NCBI GenBank assembly: GCA_016718845.1
Contig: JADKCK010000001.1
Span: forward strand, 62,001-126,000
Source: Sphingobacteriales bacterium
GTDB lineage: Bacteria > Bacteroidota > Bacteroidia > Chitinophagales > UBA2359
Length of the DNA: 64,000 nt
Reading direction: 5' to 3'
Both the position numbers and the translations under genes were made by a program. The notes under the pieces are model-generated. The model saw nothing but the letters and a program-made list of their open reading frames with translations. It was not told the origin of the DNA and ran no database searches. Within the stretch, counting starts at the first letter, position 1. Every line of letters begins with the position of its first letter. This document shows positions 19,210 through 27,474 of this stretch, piece after piece.

Positions 19210-19570
19210 TTGTATTTTTCGTTTTATACAAAAAACGGCATTACCATAATTAAACGCCCAACACTATACCATTATTGCCCAATACAGCATCGAAAAAAAT
19301 TGTCTACAATATATAGGTGTTATAAAAGCATCGTCAGAGGCACTAATCCATGCTGCACTTTATGCCCTGTATCCACAAATAAACAACATAGTGCACATAC
19401 ATTATTTTGGCAACTTGGCAACAACAACTAAACAAGCTCGATTGTATCACCAAACCAATTACCCCAAACAAAAGTATTGGTAATGGCGGGTTACACCAAA
19501 GGCATTATTAGCTTTGGCAATAACAAGCCCCGAAGCATTTAATTTGTTGGTAGATTGTATTAGCAAATAA
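19210..19570 (+). pseudogene. Remnant of a class II aldolase/adducin-like gene
   Basis: Three reading frames on the plus strand join into one class II aldolase-like sequence. An early piece from about 19228 reads TKNGITIIKRPT. From about 19262 to 19482 the frame reads HYTIIAQYSIEKNCLQYIG and then VIKASSEALIHAALYALYPQ-INNIVHIHYFGNLA. This contains the ASSE...H...H pattern of the zinc site of fuculose/ribulose-phosphate aldolases. It stops at TGG TAA. A third part (MAGYTKGIISFGNN, then shifted SPEAFNLLVDCISK) ends at 19570. At least three frame breaks and no intact start mean it is not functional as read. Substrate cannot be stated. Confidence 0.6.
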
Positions 19571-19585
19571 TCTGCCATTTTACAC

Positions 19586-19626
19586 AAAAACCCCTCACAC
19601 CTAATTTGGGCTATGAGGGGTTTTTT
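19586..19626. terminator. Terminator serving tRNA-Ser(GGA) and the aldolase remnant
   Basis: AAAAACCCCTCA and TGAGGGGTTTTTT form a 12-bp stem around a 16-nt loop. It lies 20 bp beyond the 3' end of the minus-strand tRNA and just after the plus-strand remnant. Confidence 0.75.
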
Positions 19627-19646
19627 AATTGTTATTTTGTTTTTTG

Positions 19647-19732
19647 CGGAGAGCGGGATTCGAACCCGCGATACCCTTTTGGAGTATACACACTTTCCAG
19701 GCGTGCTCCTTCGACCACTCGGACACCTCTCC
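19647..19732 (-). tRNA. tRNA-Ser (anticodon GGA), acceptor 3' side two bases short
   Basis: The minus strand folds as a class II tRNA. The acceptor 5' strand is GGAGAGG and the D arm begins TCCGAGTGG. The anticodon stem CACGC/GTGTG encloses CTGGAAA (anticodon GGA). A long variable arm and a T arm GCGGG-TTCGAAT-CCCGC follow. Only TCTCC remains before discriminator G where seven bases (such as TCTCTCC) are expected, so a TC dinucleotide appears to be missing. A good -33/-7 promoter lies upstream and a terminator downstream. Either a sequencing slip or a damaged tRNA is possible. Confidence 0.85.
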
Positions 19733-19759
19733 TGTTTGGCATTACTGCCTAACAAGCTG

Positions 19760-19790
19760 CAAAGATACGCATTTTTTGGCGTACCACAAA
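19760..19790 (-). promoter_or_regulatory. Promoter of tRNA-Ser(GGA)
   Basis: The minus strand shows TTTG (19787-19790), a 19-nt spacer, then TATCTTTG (19760-19767), an exact match to the Bacteroidota -33 TTTG / -7 TAnnTTTG promoter. It lies 27 bp upstream of the tRNA. Confidence 0.7.
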
Positions 19791-19822
19791 ATTTTGCATT
19801 TTTTTGTGTCCTTTTTGTTGTT

Positions 19823-20188
19823 TTATTGTGGGCAGCGTCCTTTTGTCCATTTTTGTACACCTGCTTTTCGTGCTTGGCATTCGTTTTCGTAGGTAATGCG
19901 GTTGCAGCCGCAAACGGGATCCCACAAAAAAGTGCAATCCTCATTGCGGTTTTTAACCTTCGACACATCTACACAATCTTTACCTACATTGGGCAGCGGA
20001 GTTTCGGGTTTTGGCGGCACATAACCCTCGGGTGGGTTCGGGTCGTGGGCAGGTCGGGGCAATTCGGTGTTGTTGTTTGTTCGGGTGTTGGCGTTGTTTT
20101 CGGCTCCGTTTTTGGTCGAGTTACATGCCAACAAAGCCATCATAAACAACATCAAAGCTATTATTTTTGCAGAAAAAAATGTTTGCAT
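19823..20188 (-). CDS. Kazal-domain lipoprotein (putative protease inhibitor)
   Basis: This 121-residue protein has a lipoprotein signal ending LLAC near residue 22, then a Pro/Asn-rich linker (about 25-65). A single Kazal-like module follows: CTFLWDPVCGCN, TYENECQARKAGVQKW and a final GRC, giving the six-cysteine spacing C-x(n)-PVCG-x-NxYxNxC. Kazal domains inhibit serine proteases. Surface-anchored bacterial examples may defend against host, predator or self proteases, which is inference here. It is the first of a run of small exported proteins. The start gives a complete signal peptide. Confidence 0.85.
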   Translation of the reverse strand: MQTFFSAKIIALMLFMMALLACNSTKNGAENNANTRTNNNTELPRPAHDPNPPEGYVPPKPETPLPNVGKDCVDVSKVKNRNEDCTFLWDPVCGCNRITYENECQARKAGVQKWTKGRCPQ

Positions 20189-20493
20189 AGTTATATTTTT
20201 ATATAATAATTATATGATTAAATCTACTAAAAAAGATAAAAAGCTGCCAATTAGTATTTTTTTACTTTTGCAAGATATTGATAAACAAATATTTACAAAT
20301 TGATATTTTTTTAAATTTATTCAAAAATAACTTTCTCGATGTGTATTCGCAATTTATTTTTACAAATTAATTTTTATTTTTGTAATCATATTTTAATTTA
20401 TATTACAAACACGCATCTTTTGTATCAACAACAAACGTTTCAAGTTGTTTTGATAATTAGGTTATTGAAATTTCAGGGCAAACTGCAAATGTT
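20189..20493. other. AT-rich intergenic region
   Basis: About 300 very AT-rich bp between two minus-strand exported-protein genes. No gene, hairpin terminator or clear promoter is recognised. Confidence 0.4.
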
Positions 20494-20982
20494 TTATTTG
20501 CTTTTTACACCTTCTATTTTAGTTGGAGCAGCCATAATAGATTCGTTTTTTATACCCTTTGCTGAACAATCCGTGTATTCTATTTGACATACAGCCAAAC
20601 AATTAGAGCCATAGTAACCTGCACCTGCTTTAGTACAAGCATCTTCGCAATTCGTGAGTGCATCGACACAAGGATAGCCTGTCACACCTGTTCCGTTATT
20701 GCTTTTGTTGAGTTGTTTGATTTCTGTTTCAAAAGCAGCCAAATCTTTTGGTGACCACTGTCCAGCTTTTTGCGCTTTTTTTAGAATTTTTTTCTGTTCC
20801 GAAGTCAAATTTTGGTTATTCTCTAAAACATCGGTAGCGGCATTGCAAATAGTTTGCAAATCGGCGGCAGACACTGCAACAGTACCGCTAAAAGACGTGT
20901 TTTGTTGACTTTGTTGAGCCATAATAGGCATAGAAAATAGAGCTAAAAATAGAGCTAAAAAAATCAATAAGTAATTTTTCAT
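20494..20982 (-). CDS. Exported Cys-rich protein of unknown function
   Basis: This 162-residue protein starts with a signal peptide of about 22 residues (MKNYLLIFLALFLALFSMPI, cleavage after MAQ). The middle is helical and polar (LTSEQKKILKKAQKAGQWSP). The C-terminal third holds six cysteines in PCVDALTNCEDACTKAGAGY and GSNCLAVCQIEYTDC, a helical-hairpin-like C-x(n)-C pattern that suggests disulfides in the periplasm or outside. No family is recognised. It lies upstream of the Kazal lipoprotein on the same strand, with a 305-bp gap. Confidence 0.65.
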   Translation of the reverse strand: MKNYLLIFLALFLALFSMPIMAQQSQQNTSFSGTVAVSAADLQTICNAATDVLENNQNLTSEQKKILKKAQKAGQWSPKDLAAFETEIKQLNKSNNGTGVTGYPCVDALTNCEDACTKAGAGYYGSNCLAVCQIEYTDCSAKGIKNESIMAAPTKIEGVKSK

Positions 20983-21135
20983 AAATTTTATTTTAGATTA
21001 TGTAATGAAGTTATTGATTTAGTACCAAAAGTTTAATAATTATCGGCGGGCGACCTTGCCGCCCACCGAGCATTGGTTTTGTACAAAACTCTAATTGTCA
21101 GCACCATTGTTGCCATCAATACTTTGCTTGATTTT

Positions 21136-22140
21136 CTATTTATTTTCGTTACCTTTACGGTCGTCTGTTCTGTTAGCGTTAGGGTTTTGGTTTTCTTGAG
21201 CGGTACGCACCGATTTAGCTATTTTTAGCACTTCGGCAGGGTCGGGGTTGATAGCCTCGGGCGAGTTTTTGAGCATCGAAACTACACCTAAAAAAGGTTG
21301 TTCGGTTTTGTTGCCTTTTTCGTCGGTAACGGTTACTATCGTTTCGAAGAAATATGCGGGTTGAATAACGTTACCGCCGCCATCAAAATACATTTTTTGA
21401 ATACTTTTAACTTTTGGCGATACACCTTTGCCAAAGTTAAAGTTCACCAATTTGCCAAATTCTGCTTCGGCTTCGGTTTGGCTTTTTAGGTTGGTTTTTT
21501 CTACTTTTTGTTTTTTGGTGGTGTTGTATTCTTTCCAGTTTTTCGATACGCCCAATACTTCGCCTTTTTCGCCCACATTTACAATAATACGCGAGCCATT
21601 GCCCGATACAGGCACACCGTCTATCACGCGTCCGTAGGTAAACGTTTGCATTTTATCAATTATTGTACCGCCATCGTCTGCCGATGCTGCACGTAAGCCA
21701 CCTGCATGAATCAATTTTAGTTCGGCTTTATTTTGTGGCATAAGGTCGTTTGCTGTCAAAAACTGTTCGGCTTTGGTTTGTGCTTGTTTAGCATCTGTTA
21801 ATTGTGGTTTGTAAGCTCCTTCGTATTTTTGGGTGCTTTTGCTAAACGAAAGTCGTCCTTTGGCGCTATTGGTAATCAAATATTGGCTAGGGTCTTTGTC
21901 GTTTTGATAGTCTATATCTTGTCCGCCATTGGTTAAACGTGCGTTAATACCCAAGTTGCTCGACAATTTGGTAACAGCCGTTGTTTTGCCAACAGCACTG
22001 TTGTCGAGGGTAATAACCGACAAGTTATCGTCCTGAAAATGGTTAATAACCGGAGCCGCAGCCCACTGAAAGCCCATAGTGCCAAAATAAATGCCTATGG
22101 CTATAAAAGAAATTATTGGTATGATGATGTACTTTTTCAT
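21136..22140 (-). CDS. Exported or membrane-anchored PepSY/propeptide-like protein
   Basis: I start at 22140 (MKKYIIIPIISFIAIGIYFG), which gives an N-terminal anchor or signal; the longer frame from 22227 adds a non-coding-looking lead. The remaining 334 residues hold two FTP/PepSY-like halves (AQTKAEQFLTANDLMPQ; TFTYGRVIDGVPVSGNG; EKGEVLGVSKNWKEY; SQTEAEAEFGKLVNF). A Pro/Asn-rich tail follows. This resembles the N-terminal portion that precedes DUF6345 domains in single-chain proteins. Here the DUF6345 protein is encoded separately, 109 bp upstream. A propeptide or chaperone role is inference. Confidence 0.6.
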   Translation of the reverse strand: MKKYIIIPIISFIAIGIYFGTMGFQWAAAPVINHFQDDNLSVITLDNSAVGKTTAVTKLSSNLGINARLTNGGQDIDYQNDKDPSQYLITNSAKGRLSFSKSTQKYEGAYKPQLTDAKQAQTKAEQFLTANDLMPQNKAELKLIHAGGLRAASADDGGTIIDKMQTFTYGRVIDGVPVSGNGSRIIVNVGEKGEVLGVSKNWKEYNTTKKQKVEKTNLKSQTEAEAEFGKLVNFNFGKGVSPKVKSIQKMYFDGGGNVIQPAYFFETIVTVTDEKGNKTEQPFLGVVSMLKNSPEAINPDPAEVLKIAKSVRTAQENQNPNANRTDDRKGNENK

Positions 22141-22249
22141 GTTTTTTGTGTTGAGTAAGATGTGAAAAAATGATACTTTTTTGTTGAGTTTTTTGAAATA
22201 GGGTATTTTTTGAGTATTGTTAGCCATATATTAGCTTACAAACTGCTTG

Positions 22250-22996
22250 TTAATACTGCCAGTAGTTGTACATTCCGCCACAGCCTGCTGCCGGATCCGA
22301 GCCATAGCTGCTCAATCTGTCCGAGTAGTGACCCGAGCCAACCACACACGATGCAAAACCAGGGTAGGGCGAGCCATCGCTCATGCTGGGGTTAAAAATC
22401 CAATAGCGTTCATCGCTAATGCTACTAAACCACGCGTCTTTTACTGTCCAGTTAGCTTTTAGGCGGGCAGCATAGTCAAACGGAATGTCGGTTTGAGCGG
22501 CAGAGGCTAAACTACGGAAACCTAACAGCATGTGTAAACCCTTAAACATATTGCAATAAGGTGTCCACCAAGTGCTACTTTCGGGAGCCGATACTACTGT
22601 TTGGCACGAGAAAAAAGTAACAAATTCGGCATAGGCATCGCCCATTGGCATGTTGGTTACGTTGGCACCGCTGCCCATAGCTAAGTTGTACGATGAGCCG
22701 TGTCCGCAATAAAACGCAAAATCTTCGTAGTCGGCATACGAGTTGTTGCTGGTCGTAAACATATACGGTGCGCCGTAATAATACTGGTCGAAACGATAAT
22801 TATGTCCGCCAACAGCAGGGTTGCTCGAAAAGGCATTGCCAAAGTTCCAGCAGTTGTAAATCATTACGTCTTGGTAGGCTCCGTCGCCCACATAAGTGCC
22901 CACATAATGTTGAAATGCACTAGCAAATTGTGCCGAGAAACCTAAAACCAATAGTAAAAACCATTTGGTTATTTTTGTTTGTGTTTGAATACGCAT
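22250..22996 (-). CDS. Secreted DUF6345 domain protein
   Basis: This is a 248-residue secreted protein with a signal peptide (about 1-27, ending ASAFQ). Strongly patterned motifs follow: YNCWNFGNAFSSNPAVGGHN, FAFYCGHGSSYNL, FVTFFSCQTV, KGLHMLLGFRS and the tail GCGGMYNYWQY. They match the DUF6345 type. The HG and SC pair (CGHGS; SCQT) is spaced like the His/Cys dyad of clan CD peptidases (caspase/gingipain fold). This is suggestive only; no function is established here. It is transcribed toward the PepSY-like gene and has four tandem repeats upstream. Confidence 0.65.
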   Translation of the reverse strand: MRIQTQTKITKWFLLLVLGFSAQFASAFQHYVGTYVGDGAYQDVMIYNCWNFGNAFSSNPAVGGHNYRFDQYYYGAPYMFTTSNNSYADYEDFAFYCGHGSSYNLAMGSGANVTNMPMGDAYAEFVTFFSCQTVVSAPESSTWWTPYCNMFKGLHMLLGFRSLASAAQTDIPFDYAARLKANWTVKDAWFSSISDERYWIFNPSMSDGSPYPGFASCVVGSGHYSDRLSSYGSDPAAGCGGMYNYWQY

Positions 22997-23034
22997 CTTT
23001 TTGAGATTTGAATGGTGAAGAGATACTTTATGGA

Positions 23035-23430
23035 GTGATGATAGTAAATTACCACATTACGATAGTTTGTTACCCGTTTTGCGATTTTTTTTTCGATTTT
23101 TTTGAGCTTTACTTGCTAAAAGTCCGCTTTATTGGGTGATGATAGTAAATTACCACATTACGATAGTTTGTTACCCGTTTTGCGATTTTTTTTTCGATTT
23201 TTTTTCATCGCCCATATACGCATTTTTTTGAGCTTTAATTGCTAAAAGTCCGCTTTATTGGGTGATGATAGTAAATTACCACATTACGATAGTTTGTTAC
23301 CCGTTTTGCGATTTTTTTCAATTTTTTTGAACTTTAATTGCTAAAAGTCCGCTTTATTGGGTGATGATAGTAAATTACCACATTACGATAGTTTGTTACC
23401 CGTTTTGCGATTTTTTTTCAAAATTTTTTT
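23035..23430. repeat. Four-copy tandem repeat upstream of the DUF6345 gene
   Basis: GTGATGATAGTAAATTACCA begins copies at 23035, 23136, 23262 and 23361 (spacing 101, 126 and 99 bp). Each continues with ATTACGATAGTTTGTTACCC, GTTTTGCGATTTTTTT and, in the first three, TTGCTAAAAGTCCGCTTTAT. The second copy has an extra insert with TCATCGCCCATATACGC. The unit contains no open frame. It occupies the 5' region of the minus-strand DUF6345 gene. The rest of the gap to 23656 holds nothing recognised. Confidence 0.9.
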
Positions 23431-23656
23431 TCATCGCTCATTTTTTTTAGCTCCTAATTAGTTCCGCACAAAATATTTTTAGGTATTTACCCAAGCTCCA
23501 AAACCTTGCATCTGCCCCGCTGTTTAGGTTGAGCGTAATCTATATGTACGAAAAATATTTTTAGGGAGTGATTATTAGCACTCCCTAATTTAATAAGTAG
23601 GTACCCCCCACAGCATTTAAGCGCAGCACAACCGTATTTTTATAAATTTGGCAAAA

Positions 23657-23694
23657 AAAAACGGCTACCCTTATGTTGGGTAGCCGTTTTTTTA
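23657..23694. terminator. Terminator of the porP gene
   Basis: AAAACGGCTACCC / GGGTAGCCGTTTT, with a 7-nt loop and A/T tracts on both sides, lies 20 bp downstream of the minus-strand porP stop. Confidence 0.85.
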
Positions 23695-23714
23695 AAACGT
23701 ATGATAATTATCGT

Positions 23715-24701
23715 TTAGAAATATCGAGGAGTGTGGTAACGCACGCCTTTACCTTTTATGTCGTAGCCAATCATTATCTCGTGCGAGCCAGTTGTAAATT
23801 GCTGCAATTTGCTAAGTGTAAGGTCGTAGGCATAGCTTAGGCGCAAACCGTTTTGAAACTGAAAACCCACAATGGCATCAGCCGACTCGGTAGCAATGGC
23901 TTGTACGCTGCCTGCTTCGTTTCGGTTGCCAACTGCCGTGCGATACGAACCGCCAAGCCACAACATATCTTTAATTAAAAACATAGCGCTTAAATCAACC
24001 TGCACCGGTGCATTAGTTGGTACAGCTTTTACTAACACCGATGGGCGAAACTTAAACGCCCCCTGACCAATTACACCACCCGCCATAAAATTGTATTGGC
24101 GATATTGTTTTGCTGTAACAGCAATCTCTTCTTCCTCGTCGCGTAGGTTGTTGTTTAGTAAATGCGGTGCCGATACGCCCATATAGTATTTGTTGGGTTT
24201 ATAAAAATACAAACCTAAACCAAAGTTAGGCAACAAACGTCTTAACGAGCCTTGCTGAAAAACAGGGTCGCCCGTTACAGGGTCCATAATAGGGTTGGTT
24301 TGTAGTTGGCTATCGTCGGTGCTTAGGTAGTTAACCCCACCATTTAAACCTACCGACAAACGGCTTTCGCCCAAAATAAATTTGTAGGCATAGCTACCAA
24401 AAAAAGCAGTGGTTTGGGTAACGCCAATTTTGTCGTAAGCCAAATAGGCACCTACGCCCGCTTTTTTATCGGTGCCCAAAGGTAAATGCCCGCTTAGTGT
24501 GCCTGTTTGTGGCGAGCCGTCAATGCCTACCCATTGGTATCTGCCCAATAACGATAGGCTAAGAGCCTCGGTAGTGCCTGTATAGGCTGGGTTTATCACC
24601 AACTGATTAAACATATATTGGCTAAAACGGGGGTCTTGTTGTGCCTTAGTAGTAGTATGTGCAACAACGAGTAGGGTTATTGCTAGTATTATTTTTTTCA
24701 T
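23715..24701 (-). CDS. PorP/SprF family type IX secretion system membrane protein
   Basis: This is an outer-membrane beta-barrel of the PorP/SprF family, which pairs with large T9SS substrates and aids their export or attachment. The 328-residue protein has a signal peptide (to about residue 20) followed by the hallmark QQDPRFSQYMFNQLVINPAY-TGT. Repeated amphipathic strands follow, with GVGAYLAYDKIGVTQTTAFF, FGLGLYFYKPNKYYMGVSAP, and a C-terminal strand GSHEIMIGYDIKGKG. Members are usually next to a giant adhesin. Here the candidate adhesins are 10-25 kb to the right, so this copy is unlinked. It is a single gene. Confidence 0.92.
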   Translation of the reverse strand: MKKIILAITLLVVAHTTTKAQQDPRFSQYMFNQLVINPAYTGTTEALSLSLLGRYQWVGIDGSPQTGTLSGHLPLGTDKKAGVGAYLAYDKIGVTQTTAFFGSYAYKFILGESRLSVGLNGGVNYLSTDDSQLQTNPIMDPVTGDPVFQQGSLRRLLPNFGLGLYFYKPNKYYMGVSAPHLLNNNLRDEEEEIAVTAKQYRQYNFMAGGVIGQGAFKFRPSVLVKAVPTNAPVQVDLSAMFLIKDMLWLGGSYRTAVGNRNEAGSVQAIATESADAIVGFQFQNGLRLSYAYDLTLSKLQQFTTGSHEIMIGYDIKGKGVRYHTPRYF

Positions 24702-24955
24702 GATGCAAAAGATTGATTTTTTAGTGTATGTCTTGTGGAATTACCGACTAAACACTATTTTTCAAAAACCGTGCCTAAAATGTATAATACGTGCAGGCTA
24801 AAATGCACATCTGGCTTTAGTTTGTGTATAGTCAAGTCTAATGGTGTATTATTTGCCAAAATAGCTTAATTTTGCGCGTTTTTTGGGCAATTTTTTTTTA
24901 TTCACTCAAAAATATGACTATTTAATGACTTTTCATCAACTTAACTAATAATACT

Positions 24956-25777
24956 ATGCAGCAGTATTTACAACTCTTAGAAACAATCTTACACACAGGC
25001 AATATTAAATCGGACAGAACAGGCGTTGGTACGCGCAGTTTGTTTGGTTATCAAATGCGATTTGACCTTCAAGCGGGTTTTCCGTTGATTACTACCAAGC
25101 GGCTTCATCTAAAATCTATTATTTATGAGTTGCTTTGGTTTTTGCGCGGCGATACCAATGTGCAATATTTGCGCGACAATGGCGTAAAAATTTGGGACGA
25201 ATGGGCTGACGAACAAGGCAACCTTGGACCCGTTTATGGTAAACAATGGCGCAGTTGGGCTACTGCAAACGGTGGTAGTATAGACCAAGTTAGCCAACTT
25301 ATTACCGACCTAAAAAATAACCCTGATAGCAGACGGCATATTATATCGGCATGGAACGTAGCCGATTTGCCACAAATGGCTTTGTCGCCCTGCCATTGTT
25401 TGTTTCAGTTTTATGTGTCTCCGCCCGATAATAGCAAGGGCGAAACAAAAGGTAAGCTATCATGCCAGTTATATCAGCGCAGTGCCGATGTTTTTTTGGG
25501 TGTACCATTTAATATAGCATCGTATGCCTTGTTTACAATGATGGTGGCGCAGGTGTGCAATTTGGAGGCTCACGAGTTTATCCACACTTTTGGCGATGTA
25601 CATTTATATAACAACCACACCGAACAAGCCAAGTTGCAATTGTTGCGCACACCTTTTGCTTTGCCTAAAATGCACATAAACCCAAACATCGGCGATATTT
25701 TTGATTTTACTTACCCCGACTTTACCCTATCCAACTATCAATATCATCCACACATAAAAGCGCCTGTTGCTATTTAA
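24956..25777 (+). CDS. thyA: Thymidylate synthase
   Basis: This enzyme converts dUMP to dTMP with methylene-tetrahydrofolate. At 273 residues it is close to the E. coli enzyme (264). The N-terminal [23 protein letters not shown] loop binds phosphate. [20 protein letters not shown] and the catalytic Cys segment [14 protein letters not shown] are present, as are [20 protein letters not shown] and the C-terminal PVAI. dfrA is often adjacent in bacteria but is not here; the next 1.3 kb are the origin-like region. The 3' end is about 250 bp from the first DnaA box. Confidence 0.97.
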   Translation: MQQYLQLLETILHTGNIKSDRTGVGTRSLFGYQMRFDLQAGFPLITTKRLHLKSIIYELLWFLRGDTNVQYLRDNGVKIWDEWADEQGNLGPVYGKQWRSWATANGGSIDQVSQLITDLKNNPDSRRHIISAWNVADLPQMALSPCHCLFQFYVSPPDNSKGETKGKLSCQLYQRSADVFLGVPFNIASYALFTMMVAQVCNLEAHEFIHTFGDVHLYNNHTEQAKLQLLRTPFALPKMHINPNIGDIFDFTYPDFTLSNYQYHPHIKAPVAI

Positions 25778-26028
25778 TGCCTTGTAAATAAAAACTTTAA
25801 TTTACAAAGTACTTCGGTAATGGTAGATAATAGCTTTTTGCCTAATCTTTGTTGTTTTTAGTGTTGTGGTGTTTCGCCAAACCCATTAAGTAATTTGCCT
25901 AGTCTTTGGCAGGTTTATAGCCTTGCGTTTTAGTAAAAAACTAAGATGGGCTACAAAACGATAATTTTAGTGCTTTTTGTTTAAAAGTGCTTGTTGTCCA
26001 CAAAAAGGGTAGTTGTTCACACGGTAAT

Positions 26029-27091
26029 TGTGGATAACTACCCTTTTTAGGCTATTTTTGTGTTGAAAATTATTTTTGGGCAAAACATTGCATTATACAA
26101 AAGGCTACTTTGTCCACAATGTTAAGTTTGGGTGTTGTTACTATAAACAAACAGCATTGAGCCTCAGAAAGGCACATTTAGGCGTTTTTAGCTACCTGCT
26201 TGTACATCTCAACGTTTGGGGGCAAGCTATTGTCGTGTTTGCCTGCCTAAGCTCGCAGCAGGGGTGTTGCAGCTTGCCGCCGCAGCCCCGCCCAAGTTTA
26301 TTTTTTGGGGTTCGGTTGATTGCTTTTCTTTTCCACTTTCCACAATCTCTCTTGATTCTTATTTTCTTTAAAAAGAAGAATCATAAAGAGTCATAATTGT
26401 GTGTGTATAAGTGGATAAATATTTGTCGAAACGAGTTATACACACATTTGGGGCTTGTCCACAAACTTATCCACATGCTAAGTGCCTATAAATCAGTTAA
26501 TTTGGGGTTTATCCACAAGCTTGTGGATAAGTGTATAGTGTATAACCTAAGCACTGTATATTGTGAATAAGCTAATGCAACTTGTGGATAAAGTTGTGTA
26601 TAAGTAAGGGTTATCCACAAATAACTAAGTGTATAAACATTTCCACAAGTTTATCCACACTTATACACAGGTTTTGGGCTATTTTTGTGGATAAGTGTAT
26701 AATTGCACTAACCTATTTACAGCTACTTATACATTTAAATACAGGCGCTGTGTATAACTTTTCATTTGCGCATAAATGTGGATAAAGGTGTGTATAAACT
26801 ATAGTTATCCACAAATTGGTAGGGTTTATACACACTAAAACACAAAGTGATTTTGTATGGCAAATGGGTTTTGTGGATAAATATTTTGGCAATATACAGC
26901 ACTAAGGGTTTGTTTTTGCCAAAAATTAGTACTTGCTGTTAATATAGCTAATAATGGGTTTAGCAAAATGCCAATTGGTGCCAACACAAAAGTGTTAGTA
27001 CCAATTGGCATTGTTTATAATGTGGATAAGTACTCGTATTTTTGCATTACGAGCCAATTATGTTAATAAAGTGCTATAATAATGTGGATAA
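26029..27091. other. Predicted chromosomal replication origin (oriC) with dense DnaA-box array
   Basis: The gene-free stretch between thyA and the rhodanese gene has 13 exact TTATCCACA boxes. On the plus strand they start at 26467, 26509, 26611, 26651 and 26805. On the minus strand they lie at 26029, 26522, 26583, 26686, 26777, 26872, 27021 and 27083. Variants TTATACACA (26402, 26436, 26595, 26661, 26749, 26789, 26826) and TTATTCACA (26562) add eight more. Boxes at 26509 and 26522 form one 22-bp palindrome. TTGTCCACA near-boxes occur at 26110 and 26455. Such density is characteristic of a bacterial oriC. In Bacteroidota, oriC need not be next to dnaA. Confidence 0.88.
26968..27011. terminator. 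Long hairpin between the DnaA-box array and the rhodanese gene
   Basis: ATGCCAATTGGT pairs with ACCAATTGGCAT, and AACAC with GTGTT, around a 4-nt AAAA loop with small mismatches. On the minus strand it lies 63 bp past the rhodanese stop and could terminate it. It also sits between DnaA boxes, so a role at the origin is possible. Confidence 0.5.
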
Positions 27092-27415
27092 GTACTCTTT
27101 TGGCAATTGAGTGATACCGCCTTTTAAATTGTACAAATTGCCGGTAAAGCCCAAGTAACGCATTGTTTCGCAGGCGTTGGCACTACGTATACCTATGCGG
27201 CAATACACGTAATAATTTAGGGTGTTGTTTAGTTCGTTTAGTTCGTCTACAAAGCTATCTTGTTTTATGTCTATTTGCAAGGCATTGGGCAGGTGTTGTT
27301 CTTGGTATTCGGTGTGGGTGCGCACATCAAGTAGCACTGCGTTTGGGTCGGCGTGGTATTGTTGCATAAATTGGGTGGGCGATAAAGTAAGGTAGCGAGT
27401 TGGTTTGAGTGGCAT
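27074..27415 (-). CDS. Single-domain rhodanese-like protein
   Basis: This 113-residue cytosolic protein has the rhodanese fold and active-site loop. Key elements are the entry VLLDVRTHTEYQEQHLPNAL and the catalytic loop YCRIGIRSA, with the nucleophilic Cys followed by R-x-G-x-R-S, then LGFTGNLYNLKGGI. Such proteins transfer sulfane sulfur to acceptors such as cyanide, thiols or carrier proteins. The length is normal for a one-domain member. Its last codons overlap a DnaA box at 27083-27091. Repeat copy D lies just upstream of its start. Confidence 0.92.
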   Translation of the reverse strand: MPLKPTRYLTLSPTQFMQQYHADPNAVLLDVRTHTEYQEQHLPNALQIDIKQDSFVDELNELNNTLNYYVYCRIGIRSANACETMRYLGFTGNLYNLKGGITQLPKEYLSTLL

Positions 27416-27474
27416 TTGGGGGCGGAGTTTGTTTGGTTAGCAATGTGGGTTTGGTGTTGGACTTAATTTGTACT

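Noticed and set aside
19459..19968. 169-codon minus-strand frame across tRNA-Ser
   Set aside because: It runs through the tRNA, its terminator and the Kazal gene in another frame.
23035..23430. Possible CRISPR array
   Set aside because: Units of 99-126 bp are almost wholly repeated, with no unique spacers of constant length and no cas genes.
26076..26396. 106-codon plus-strand frame in the origin-like region
   Set aside because: No recognisable motif; the composition follows local low-complexity DNA, and it lies among DnaA-type sites.
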